64,000 bases of DNA from Actinopolyspora erythraea (GTDB taxonomy: Bacteria > Actinomycetota > Actinomycetes > Mycobacteriales > Pseudonocardiaceae). The position numbers were made by a program, and so were the translations under genes. Positions 39,606-51,366 of this stretch are shown piece by piece. The stretch lies in NCBI RefSeq assembly GCF_002263515.1, contig NZ_CP022752.1, forward strand, positions 4,526,001 through 4,590,000, in the 5' to 3' direction. A model generated the notes under the pieces. That model made no database searches and had not been told where the DNA came from. It saw only the letters and a program-made list of their open reading frames with translations. The number at the start of each line of letters is the position of its first letter. The stretch's first letter is position 1.

Positions 39606-42600
39606 TCAGGACTCGTCCAGCACGTCGAGCCGCCCGGAACTCACGCTGTTGATGCGGCGAGGCGCCGGCTTCGGGTGGTGTGCCTGCCCGGTACCGGCCT
39701 CGGGGGTCTCCCGTTCCGCCCCCGGCCCCGGCTCCCCGCCGTGGGAGCCGGGACGCTTCACCGGTTCCGGCTCCTCCGGCGTGTCGGCCGTGCCGGTCCC
39801 GGCGGAACCGGGCGCCGAGGCCCTCCCGCCGCCGGGATCCGCCCCGGCCTCGGAACCGGCCGTCGCGGCGGAGCTCCCGTCCGAGGCGCCGTCCGCCACC
39901 GCCGGGATCACATGTGTGCTCCGGGCGTCATCCGGTTCCGGGAGGGACTCGCCCGCTGCTCCCGGAAGAGGTGCCTGTACACGGGGATCCCCGCCGTCGG
40001 GACCGGTCCCGACCTCGCCCGGTTCGGTCCACCCGGCCGGAGACGTGGGGGCGGCGCCGGAGTCGGGGAGCCGTCCTCCGGCGGCCGGTTCCGGAGCGGA
40101 AGCGGGGAAGGGGTCGTCGAACACCGCGCGCTCCGCGTCGTCCGAGGCCCCGGAGGGCCCGGACCGCTCCCCGGCGGGTTCTTCCTCCTCCGTGCGGATG
40201 ACCGTGCTCCCCCGCGCGGAGGACTCGGTACGGGAATCACCGAACGGTTCCGGGACCCACTCCTCGGAGGTCGGGCCGTCCGGGAAACCGGTGGAGGTGC
40301 CGGGACCGTCGAAGCTCTCCCCGACCGAGGGAGACCGTGAACCTCCAACGGGTTCGGCCTCCTCAGGTATCGCCCGCTCCACGGGTGGCTCCGGCTCCGG
40401 CGCGTCCGGGAGGCCGGCGGAGGCCCCCTGCGCGGAGTGGGAGCTCCGGTCCTGGGCCCACCGGCTCCGGGAGGGGTACCTGCGGCGCCACTCACCGTCG
40501 AACGCCGGGGATTCCTCCTCGGCGTCGCGCTCCGGGCGCAGCCCGGCGTAGAAGGCGGCGACGCAGTCCATGGCCATCCGTTCCACGACCTCCCGGAGTT
40601 CGAGCTCGGCCAGCCAGTCCATCGGCAGCGAGCCCACCCCCAGCAGCGCACCGGCGATGGAGCCGCAGACCGTACCGGCGGCGCTGCTGTTGCCCGAATG
40701 ACGAACCGCGATGCGCAGCGCGCCGCGCACGTCCTCGGCCACCAGGGTCGCGCACACGGCGGTCGCGAGGGCCTCGGCCGCCCGGCGCCCCTCTCCCAGC
40801 CGCCGCACGAGCAGTTCGGGCTCCGGCTCCCCGTTGGCGGCGAGGTCCACGGCGGCGGCGAGCGCGGCGCTGGTGTCCTCGTGCCCCTGCCACGTCTCCA
40901 GCACCTGCAGCGCCAGCCAGACTCCTTCGTCGAGTCCCCTGCCGAGCACCGCCTGCTGCACGATCACCGCGAACGCACCGGCGGGCAGGTAACCACTCGG
41001 ATGACCGTGGGTCAGCGAGGCCAGTCGCACCCCGACCTCGAAGACCTCGGCCGGTTCGGCGGACCAGAACGCGGCCGGGGCGGCCCGGACCAGCGCGCCG
41101 CACCCGGTGGAGTTGTCCACCGGAGCCGTCTGCTCGCCGTGGGCGGAGCGCTCCCCGAAGGCCTCCAACTCGCCGTGGACGGAGGAGCCGGGTGAGCGCA
41201 CGGCGAACAGGGCCGGGACCTCGACCAGCCAGCCGTCGGGCTCCGGGTGCTCGGCGAACAACTCCCCGGCCGCCCAGTGCCAGGAAACGCCCTGGGTGTG
41301 GAGCCAGCGCTGCGCGGCCAGCCGCAGCTCGGGCAGCGGGTCCACGGCGTCCGGCGAGCCCGGGTCCCCGGTACGGGCGCGGATCAGTCCCTCGGTGGTG
41401 AACAGCGTGGTCTGCGTGGCCGCGGTCACCGATCCCCTGGCACCCGCGTACTCCGGCAGCTCGACGGGCCCGGCCACACCGTGGCGGGCGATGATCTCCT
41501 CGGCGCTCTCCGGCGTGATCCCGGCACCGAGCGCGTCCCCGAGTGCTCCGCCGAGCAGGCAGCCGAGGATCCGCTCGGTCAGTGAGGGCCCCACCGCGTC
41601 GGAGTCCTCCGCGATCGCGTGCCCACCCCCGGCTCGGCCCCCGAGCGGGTGGGACTCGGGAGCGGGGGTCTCGCCGTGGTCGGCGGTGGTGCGGTCCGAA
41701 GGGGCCGCGTGTTCCAGCGACTCCGGCTGCCCGTCCGCCTCGGTCGGTTCCGGATCGGCGTCCCGGTCCGGGCGTTCGCCCTCCCCGGTGTTCTCCTCCC
41801 CGGAGACCGGCTCCCCGTCCCCGAGGTGCGTTCCACCGGCGGGGGCCCCTCCGACAGAGGATTCTCCGTCGGGGGACTCCCACGTCGTCTCGTAGTCCGA
41901 GGGCTCGTCCCGCTCGACGCCGGAGTGCGTGACGGGGGCGGCCGTCTCCAACCCGGCGTCCCCGGGCTCGTCCGGCGGTCCGCTACCGGTCCGGGAGACC
42001 TCGTCGTCCTGTTCCGCCTCCTCGGATGCCTCCCGAGCGGACCGCCCGGCTTCCGGTGGCCACGCCACGTCCGGCGCGGAGTCGAGTATCGAGGACAGCT
42101 CGGGAGAGGCGGTATCGGCGGGCGGGGCCCCGGCGGTCCTGTTTCCGGGTAACGGTGGGAGCTGGTCCACACCGGGGAGCCGGATGCGCGGGGCGGAGCG
42201 CACCTCGGACTCGTCGGGGAACGTGAGTTCCGCGTGGTCGCCTCGTGCGTCCTCGGTGCCGCTGGGTCCCGAGGGGCCCGCCGCGGCGGGCGCGGGCTCG
42301 GGTGCGATGAACCCCCGGGACAGCGGATCGGTGGAGTCCGCCTCGCTGTCGTCCACCGGCGGGGCTGCCACGCCTTCCGGGTGCTCGGTCTCCGCTACGT
42401 CCCCCACGGGCTCGGCGGTCACCTCCTCCACCGGCCCGGCGGCGCCTCCCTCGGGATGACCGGGCGTTTCCGGCCAGGAGACGTCGGCGTGGGACTCCGC
42501 ACCGGCCGAGCTCGCGGAGTCCGGCGAAGGCGCGGAAGTACCGCGCAGCACTATGCGGTCGGTTCCCGGGTCGATGCCGCTGACCGGGAATGGGTCGGTG

Positions 42601-43898
42601 TCCGCCCGCGCTTCATCCTCTCCGGAGTTCGTCGTCTCCTCCGCCTCGTCGCCACCGATCGCGGGCAGCACCTGGGTCGGTGGGGCGGCGGCGTCCACGG
42701 TCCAGGCCGTCGCGTCCAGCCCCCGCGTGTGCTCGGCGGTGTTGTCGACGTAGCGCTGGGCCCACTTGGGGGTGGGTGGCGGCGGCGCGAACGCCTCGGC
42801 GGCGTCGGCGGCCAGCGTCTCCACGATCTCGCGAAGTTCCAGCTCCGCCACCCAGCGCTCGGGAACGGCGGCGGCGCCGTGCACCGCCCCGGCCAGCTGC
42901 CCGGCCAGGGCCCCGGCGATGCTGCTGTCGGCGGAGTGGTTGACCGCCGCCGTGACGGCATCGGCGAACGTCGCGGCGGAAGCCACCGAGGCGAACGCTA
43001 TGCCGATCTCCCCCAGCCCGTTGGAGGGGAAGAACTCGATGTCCAGCACTCGCGGATCCACGAGTCCGCCCTGCCGGGCCGTGAACACGGCCGCGTGCAG
43101 CGTGCGCAGCACCCCGGCGGGCGGGACGCCCTGCTCCAGCTGCGAGCGGTGGAGCTCCCAGGAGCGCACGGCGTCCCACAGCGGGACGCCGTTGATCAGC
43201 GCGCCGAGCACGTCGGCGTGCAGCGCGCACGCGGCACGCGTCTCGTAATCCGAGGTCAGCAGCCACGGGACCCGCGAGGCCACCGCGTCGACGGTCCGGG
43301 CCTCACCGCTCCAGACCATCACCGGGGCGGTCCACACCAGACTGTCCGCGAGTGGGCGGTCGTCCGGCGGGACGGCAGCGGGCTGCCCGGGGGTGAGCTG
43401 TTCGGCCGGGATCCGGTCCGTCAGCGCGGACAGCGTGCGGAGGGCGGGACCTCCCGGGTTCCGGGTGGAGAACAGCTCGGACCTGCCGAGCAGCCAGCCG
43501 CTGGGTTCGGGGTGGGCACGCCAGTACCCCGACATCGCGTACCCCCAGGGAACCCCCTGGGTGTAAAGCCAGGCCATGTGGTTGGCGCGGATCACCGGCA
43601 GCGGATCCTGCTCGCCGGTGGCGCGGGCCCGCAGCAGGGCGTCCATCGTGAACACCGTCAGCTGGGTCAGGTCCGTGACACCGCCCCGGTGACCGAAGAC
43701 GGGGAGGTTGTCCACGACACCGCGCGGCCCGAGCCACTGCCGGATGGCCGAGGAACTCCAACCGCGCACCCCAGCTCCCAGCGCGTCACCGACCGCACCT
43801 CCGAGCAGCGCGCCGCGCAGTCGGTCTGACCAGCTCGGCTGCCGGGAGGCACCGATGTGACCGGCGGACTGGGCGGGCCTGGACTGCCTGTCGGTCAT
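39606..43898 (-). CDS. large protein with two tandem degenerate ADP-ribosylglycohydrolase-like domains
   Basis: 1430 residues from ATG 43898 (AGGAG 10 nt upstream). Domain 1 (about 24-400) starts WSDRLRGALLGGAVGDALGA; domain 2 (about 760-1120) starts LTERILGCLLGGALGDALGA. Each is the ADP-ribosylglycohydrolase (DraG/ARH) fold. They are joined by ~350 residues, and followed by ~300 residues, of acidic Pro/Ser/Glu-rich disorder. The metal-binding T-D-D motif is T75-D76-L77 in domain 1 and T825-A826-A827 in domain 2. The second motif (D-x-D type) is AD324SS in domain 1 and GN1070SS in domain 2. Hydrolase activity is therefore doubtful; binding of ADP-ribose or modified proteins is possible. No signal peptide. 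It stands alone upstream of rpsL. Confidence 0.8.
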   Translation of the reverse strand: MTDRQSRPAQSAGHIGASRQPSWSDRLRGALLGGAVGDALGAGVRGWSSSAIRQWLGPRGVVDNLPVFGHRGGVTDLTQLTVFTMDALLRARATGEQDPLPVIRANHMAWLYTQGVPWGYAMSGYWRAHPEPSGWLLGRSELFSTRNPGGPALRTLSALTDRIPAEQLTPGQPAAVPPDDRPLADSLVWTAPVMVWSGEARTVDAVASRVPWLLTSDYETRAACALHADVLGALINGVPLWDAVRSWELHRSQLEQGVPPAGVLRTLHAAVFTARQGGLVDPRVLDIEFFPSNGLGEIGIAFASVASAATFADAVTAAVNHSADSSIAGALAGQLAGAVHGAAAVPERWVAELELREIVETLAADAAEAFAPPPPTPKWAQRYVDNTAEHTRGLDATAWTVDAAAPPTQVLPAIGGDEAEETTNSGEDEARADTDPFPVSGIDPGTDRIVLRGTSAPSPDSASSAGAESHADVSWPETPGHPEGGAAGPVEEVTAEPVGDVAETEHPEGVAAPPVDDSEADSTDPLSRGFIAPEPAPAAAGPSGPSGTEDARGDHAELTFPDESEVRSAPRIRLPGVDQLPPLPGNRTAGAPPADTASPELSSILDSAPDVAWPPEAGRSAREASEEAEQDDEVSRTGSGPPDEPGDAGLETAAPVTHSGVERDEPSDYETTWESPDGESSVGGAPAGGTHLGDGEPVSGEENTGEGERPDRDADPEPTEADGQPESLEHAAPSDRTTADHGETPAPESHPLGGRAGGGHAIAEDSDAVGPSLTERILGCLLGGALGDALGAGITPESAEEIIARHGVAGPVELPEYAGARGSVTAATQTTLFTTEGLIRARTGDPGSPDAVDPLPELRLAAQRWLHTQGVSWHWAAGELFAEHPEPDGWLVEVPALFAVRSPGSSVHGELEAFGERSAHGEQTAPVDNSTGCGALVRAAPAAFWSAEPAEVFEVGVRLASLTHGHPSGYLPAGAFAVIVQQAVLGRGLDEGVWLALQVLETWQGHEDTSAALAAAVDLAANGEPEPELLVRRLGEGRRAAEALATAVCATLVAEDVRGALRIAVRHSGNSSAAGTVCGSIAGALLGVGSLPMDWLAELELREVVERMAMDCVAAFYAGLRPERDAEEESPAFDGEWRRRYPSRSRWAQDRSSHSAQGASAGLPDAPEPEPPVERAIPEEAEPVGGSRSPSVGESFDGPGTSTGFPDGPTSEEWVPEPFGDSRTESSARGSTVIRTEEEEPAGERSGPSGASDDAERAVFDDPFPASAPEPAAGGRLPDSGAAPTSPAGWTEPGEVGTGPDGGDPRVQAPLPGAAGESLPEPDDARSTHVIPAVADGASDGSSAATAGSEAGADPGGGRASAPGSAGTGTADTPEEPEPVKRPGSHGGEPGPGAERETPEAGTGQAHHPKPAPRRINSVSSGRLDVLDES

Positions 43899-44228
43899 GG
43901 GGAGGCTACTCCTGCTCGGTTCGGTCTTGCCGGGCCGCGACACCGGAAACGCTCGGGGTGGCCGGTGACGACGCCGTCCGGACCACCCCGGCAGTCCGGT
44001 TCCGACAGTCGCACGCTCACCTCGAACGGTTCCAGGAGGTTCACCCGTTCTCGCGTCCCACATCGAGCCACGGCGCGAACGGCCGGACGACGCGCGTTCC
44101 CGCGGGAACCGCACGGCGTCCGAGGCACTCCGGTGTGCCGAGAAGTCCGGATCACCGCCACGACCGTGAGAGTACCAACCGCGCGGGAGCCCGATTCCGC
44201 GCAGAACGGCCCCGGCCGGCCCGTCGGA
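43899..44228. other. intergenic region upstream of the tandem ADP-ribosylglycohydrolase-like gene
   Basis: 330 nt between two minus-strand genes. Expected to hold the promoter of the large gene, but no convincing -35/-10 pair, hairpin terminator or small gene was seen. Confidence 0.35.
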
Positions 44229-44693
44229 TCACTCCGGCCGCTCCGGAGGCTGCGCGCGCGAGGTGATCGCCAGCCGGTTCCAGGTGTTGATCCCCGCTGC
44301 GGCCCAGGTCAACGCGGCCGCCTCCGCCTCGGAGAGGACCCCGCGCACGCGTCGCCACACCTCGTCGTCGACGTGGCTCTCGCCCACGAGGGTGATCGCC
44401 TCGGCCAGTTCGAGCGCGGCGCGCTCCCGCTCGGAGTACACCGCCACCTCGCGCCAGGCGGGGAGCAGGTCGAGCCGTTGTTGGGCGATGCCGAGCCGCC
44501 GGGAGTCCGCCAGGTGCATGTCCAGGCAGAACGCGCAGCCGTTGAGCTGCGAGGTCCGGATCTTGACCAGTTCGTACACCTCCGGTTCCACCCCGACCCG
44601 TTCCAGCTCCCGCTGGATCGAGCGCTCCAGCTCGCGCATCGCCCCATACACCTCGGGGGTCACTTCGGAGAGGTTCATGCGTCGTTCGGTCAT
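44229..44693 (-). CDS. carboxymuconolactone decarboxylase/AhpD-like family protein
   Basis: 154 residues, all-helical. The family motif is LNGCAFCLDMHLADSRRLG with the redox C-x2-C and the following His. Members are alkylhydroperoxidase-like (AhpD) peroxidases. The C-terminal half (EVWRRVRGVLSEAEAAALTW) is typical. The start is ATG 44693, 45 nt from the divergent MocR regulator, which suggests that the regulator controls it. Confidence 0.9.
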   Translation of the reverse strand: MTERRMNLSEVTPEVYGAMRELERSIQRELERVGVEPEVYELVKIRTSQLNGCAFCLDMHLADSRRLGIAQQRLDLLPAWREVAVYSERERAALELAEAITLVGESHVDDEVWRRVRGVLSEAEAAALTWAAAGINTWNRLAITSRAQPPERPE

Positions 44694-44738
44694 GCCGCGA
44701 ACCTAAGTGCTCACGGGGCGCCGATATGGTCCAGTGCG

Positions 44739-46157
44739 ATGCGTGACGACGGGTCCAGTTCGGAACGTTCCGGAACGGGCGGAATCGACCTCCACCTGGA
44801 CCGGCGGGCGGGGGTGGGCAGCGGCGAACTGGCCGCCTCGCTGCGAACCGCCATCCGGGAGAACCGGCTCACCGCCGGTAGCAGGGTTCCCTCCACCCGG
44901 CTCCTGGCCACCGACCTCGGCGTGTCCCGGGGCACGGTCACCCGCGCCTACGAACTGCTGGTGGCCGAGGGGCTGCTCGTCACCCGGCAGGGTGCGGCGA
45001 CCACCGTCGCCGCCGTCGACTCCCCCGTTCCGGAGAGGCGCCGGGAGTCGGCCACCCGCAGGGCCACCGAACTCCGCTGGGATCTGCGCCCCGGCAAACC
45101 GGACCTGAGCGGATTCCCCCGCGCGGACTGGCTGGCCGCCCAGCGACGCGCGTTGCGCGCGGTTCCCGCCGAGGAGCTCGACTACGGCCACCCGGCGGGG
45201 CATCCGGCGCTGCGCGGGGCGCTGGCCGAGTACCTGGCACGGGTGCGCGGGGTGCGCACCTCACCGGAGCGGATCGTCGTCTTCGGCGGCTACGGCGAGG
45301 CACTGGGGATGCTGTGCGAAGTGCTGGCACGACGCGGAGTGTCCGCTGTGGACTTCGAGGACCCCTCGTTGCCGGAGCTGCGCCGGATCGCCGGGGAGAG
45401 CGGGCCGCGGGTGCGCGGTGTTCCGCTGGACGGGTCGGGCATCGAGCCCGCCGGGGCGCACAGTCCGGTCGTGGTGGTGACCCCGGCGCACCAGTACCCG
45501 CTGGGGATCACCATGTCGGCCGAACGACGCATCGAGCTCGGCAGGCTCGCACGCGCCGAGGACCGGCTGATCGTCGAGGACGACTACGACGGGGAGTTCC
45601 GGTTCGACCGCGAGCCGGTCGCGGCGTTGCAGCGGATCGCACCGCGGCAGGTGGTGTACGCGGGAACGGCGAGCAAAACCCTGGCCCCCGGGCTTCGGCT
45701 GGCCTGGCTGGCGCTGCCGGAACGCCTGGTGGAACCGGTCCGCGAGCACAAGGCGAACGGCGACCGGACACCACCGGTCACGGAACAGCTCACCCTGGCC
45801 GAGATGCTGCGCTCCGGAAGCTACGATCAACACGTGCGGCGCTGCCGGGCCGGTTACGAGCGACGACGACAGCGGGTGGTGGCCGCGCTCACCGAGTCGA
45901 AGGTGCGCCACGAGCTGTATCCCGCCGGAATCGCGGCGGGCCTGCACCTGACGCTGCGACTGGCTCCGGAAGGACCTTCCGAACGGCGGGTGCTGCGACG
46001 GCTGCGTCGGCACTCCGTCGCGGTCAAGGGGCTCTCCGAGCACTGGATGGACGACCGGCTGCGCCAGGAGGGGCTGGTGATCGGTTACGCGGCTCCGCCG
46101 GGGCACGCGTTCGGGCAGGCGCTGCGTGCGCTGTTACGTGCTCTGACGGAGGACTGA
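44739..46157 (+). CDS. MocR/PdxR-type transcriptional regulator (GntR wHTH fused to aminotransferase fold)
   Basis: 472 residues. An N-terminal winged helix (LAASLRTAIRENRLTAGSRV, then LGVSRGTVTRAYELLVAEGL) is fused to a fold-type I aminotransferase domain. The PLP lysine is K313 in YAGTASKTLAPGLRLAW and the PLP-binding Asp region is IVEDDYDGEFRFDREP. Such proteins sense PLP or an amino compound and usually regulate a divergent gene, here the AhpD-like gene. The ATG at 44739 has a TATGGT 8 nt upstream and no ribosome site, so the mRNA may be leaderless. The reading frame is open back to 43857, but that part is not coding. Confidence 0.9.
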   Translation: MRDDGSSSERSGTGGIDLHLDRRAGVGSGELAASLRTAIRENRLTAGSRVPSTRLLATDLGVSRGTVTRAYELLVAEGLLVTRQGAATTVAAVDSPVPERRRESATRRATELRWDLRPGKPDLSGFPRADWLAAQRRALRAVPAEELDYGHPAGHPALRGALAEYLARVRGVRTSPERIVVFGGYGEALGMLCEVLARRGVSAVDFEDPSLPELRRIAGESGPRVRGVPLDGSGIEPAGAHSPVVVVTPAHQYPLGITMSAERRIELGRLARAEDRLIVEDDYDGEFRFDREPVAALQRIAPRQVVYAGTASKTLAPGLRLAWLALPERLVEPVREHKANGDRTPPVTEQLTLAEMLRSGSYDQHVRRCRAGYERRRQRVVAALTESKVRHELYPAGIAAGLHLTLRLAPEGPSERRVLRRLRRHSVAVKGLSEHWMDDRLRQEGLVIGYAAPPGHAFGQALRALLRALTED

Positions 46158-46244
46158 ACCGGGAACTCGAAGGACGCGGCGGCGGAGTCCGGCCGCGGCT
46201 TCGCCTTTCCCTCAGTGGCGGTGGCAGCACCGCACGAAGCGATA

Positions 46245-46260
46245 TCGAACAGACGTTCTA
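46245..46260 (+). promoter_or_regulatory. LexA/SOS-box-like operator
   Basis: TCGAAC-AGAC-GTTCTA differs from the actinobacterial LexA site TCGAAC-N4-GTTCGA at one base. It overlaps a possible -10 box (TATCCT, 46259-46264) 40 nt before the small gene at 46300. Confidence 0.6.
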
Positions 46261-46299
46261 TCCTGATCTTTTTCGCCGGTGCGACCCGAGAGGGGAAAA

Positions 46300-46773
46300 G
46301 TGAGCGAACAGCAAGAACCGACCTCCGACCAGCCCACCACCGAGCAGACCGCTCCGGAACAGCCCACCACCGGCCAGGAGGCCACCGGCCAGGGTGACGC
46401 GGAGCGGCAGGCCGAAGCCTCCGAACCGAGCGGCGGCAGCGGCAACGCGGACCAGGGCACCCAGAAGAAGACCAAGGGGCGCAAGCAGGGCGGCGCGCGC
46501 AAGACACGCCAGGTGGAGCTCACGCTGACGGTCAGCGGCACCGCCGAGGGCGAGTGGCAGGCCGACCTGACGCACGCGGGCAAGAAGATCGTGCAGGGGC
46601 TGCCCATCGCGGCGTCCTCGGTGTCCAAGGCGGCCGGTGAGCTGCACGACGACATCTCGGAGGCCATCGAGTCGGTGCTGTCCGAGGCCCGCCAGCAGCA
46701 CGAGGCCAGGCTGGCCGAGCTGGAGGCGGAGTTGCAGCGGGTGCGCAAGACCCTGGAAGAGTTGGAGAGCTGA
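46300..46773 (+). CDS. small protein with disordered N-terminus and C-terminal coiled coil
   Basis: 157 residues, family not recognised. Residues 1-65 are Gln/Thr/Glu/Pro-rich disorder ending in a basic KKTKGRKQGGARKTRQ. Then comes a compact stretch (VELTLTVSGTAEGEWQADLT ... KKIVQGLPIAASSVSKAAGE) and a coiled coil (ARQQHEARLAELEAELQRVR-KTLEELE). The basic segment suggests nucleic-acid contact. The GTG at 46300 is chosen for AGAGGGG 4 nt upstream; a GTG at 46279 is in frame but lacks a site. The preceding LexA-like box suggests damage-inducible expression. Confidence 0.8.
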   Translation: MSEQQEPTSDQPTTEQTAPEQPTTGQEATGQGDAERQAEASEPSGGSGNADQGTQKKTKGRKQGGARKTRQVELTLTVSGTAEGEWQADLTHAGKKIVQGLPIAASSVSKAAGELHDDISEAIESVLSEARQQHEARLAELEAELQRVRKTLEELES

Positions 46774-46820
46774 CCTCCGGCGTGAGCACTTCCGCCCCGG
46801 TTGCGGAGGGGCTCGCCTGA

Positions 46821-46930
46821 CGGAACCTCTGGCACGGCTCTCGCTCCGGTGAGGCCCGACATCGGGTAGGTACTACACAACGTCGGGCCTTCCTCGCGAG
46901 AGCCGCACCCGAGAACCCGCGGCGGTGCCG
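46821..46930 (-). repeat. dispersed hairpin element, copy 2
   Basis: Minus-strand copy with outer stem GCGGCTCTCGC / GCGAGAGCCGT and a perfect inner stem AGGCCCGAC / GTCGGGCCT around GTTGTGTAGTACCTACCCGA. It lies 48 nt after the small coiled-coil gene. Confidence 0.8.
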
Positions 46931-46995
46931 GTGGAGTGAGTGGTGGGAGTCGGCCCACGAGGGTGGTCGGTGTTCGCCACTGCGCCGGGAAGCCA

Positions 46996-47018
46996 GCGAT
47001 TTCGCGAGAATTGACGTC
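46996..47018 (-). repeat. short palindromic box
   Basis: Minus-strand GACGTCAATTCTCGCGAAAT-CGC, matching the boxes at 14053 and 20203 in sequence and, with 20203, in its distance from a hairpin element. Confidence 0.55.
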
Positions 47019-47063
47019 GCCCTTGAACACCACGGCACGCAGTTCGCACCGCCACATCGGATC

Positions 47064-47085
47064 GGCGATTACGCGGGAAATCGAC
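47064..47085 (+). repeat. short palindromic box, diverged
   Basis: GGCGATTACGCGGGAAATCGAC keeps the GATT...AATC arms. It lies ~40 nt before hairpin element copy 3, like the box-element order at 20203-20296. Confidence 0.45.
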
Positions 47086-47122
47086 GGATCGAACGACGCC
47101 GACCACTTACGGCTGCGCATCC

Positions 47123-47233
47123 CGCACCGCCGCGGGTTCTCACGGGTCGTCTCGCGAGGACGGCCTCGACGTGGCGTAGTACCTACTCGATGTCGAGGGT
47201 CCCGCAGCGAGACGGCCCGTGAGGTTCCGCCAC
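47123..47233 (+). repeat. dispersed hairpin element, copy 3
   Basis: Stem TCACGGGTCGTCTCGC / GCGAGACGGCCCGTGA (16 bp with one G-T pair) and inner stem CCTCGAC / GTCGAGG around GTGGCGTAGTACCTACTCGA. Several stem pairs differ from copies 1 and 2 on both sides at once. It lies between the small coiled-coil gene and rpoC, which converge. Confidence 0.8.
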
Positions 47234-47275
47234 CGGCACCGGCACGCGAACCGGCCCCGAAGTTTTACGACGCAA

Positions 47276-47312
47276 AAGGCTCCCTGCTCGGAGGAGACGA
47301 GCAGGGAGCCTT
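47276..47312 (-). terminator. rpoBC intrinsic terminator
   Basis: A perfect 14-bp stem AAGGCTCCCTGCTC / GAGCAGGGAGCCTT with a 9-nt loop. On the minus strand it runs into TTTTGCG. It lies ~50 nt after the rpoC stop. Confidence 0.85.
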
Positions 47313-47324
47313 CTTCGACCGCGA

Positions 47325-47356
47325 CGGTGCGCCGAACTCCCGGGTCCGGCGCACCG
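47325..47356 (-). terminator. first hairpin after rpoC
   Basis: Stem CGGTGCGCCG / CGGCGCACCG with a 12-nt loop, 6 nt after the rpoC stop; forms a tandem with 47276-47312. Confidence 0.5.
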
Positions 47357-47362
47357 TTCGTG

Positions 47363-51274
<3,912 letters not shown>

Positions 51275-51366
51275 GTCGGGTCTTCTCCCTTTGTTGGGTG
51301 TGTGCCGGGTGGACGTGGGGCCGGTTCGCGGAAGCCCGGCGCGGCTTCCGCGAACCGGCGACGAGG

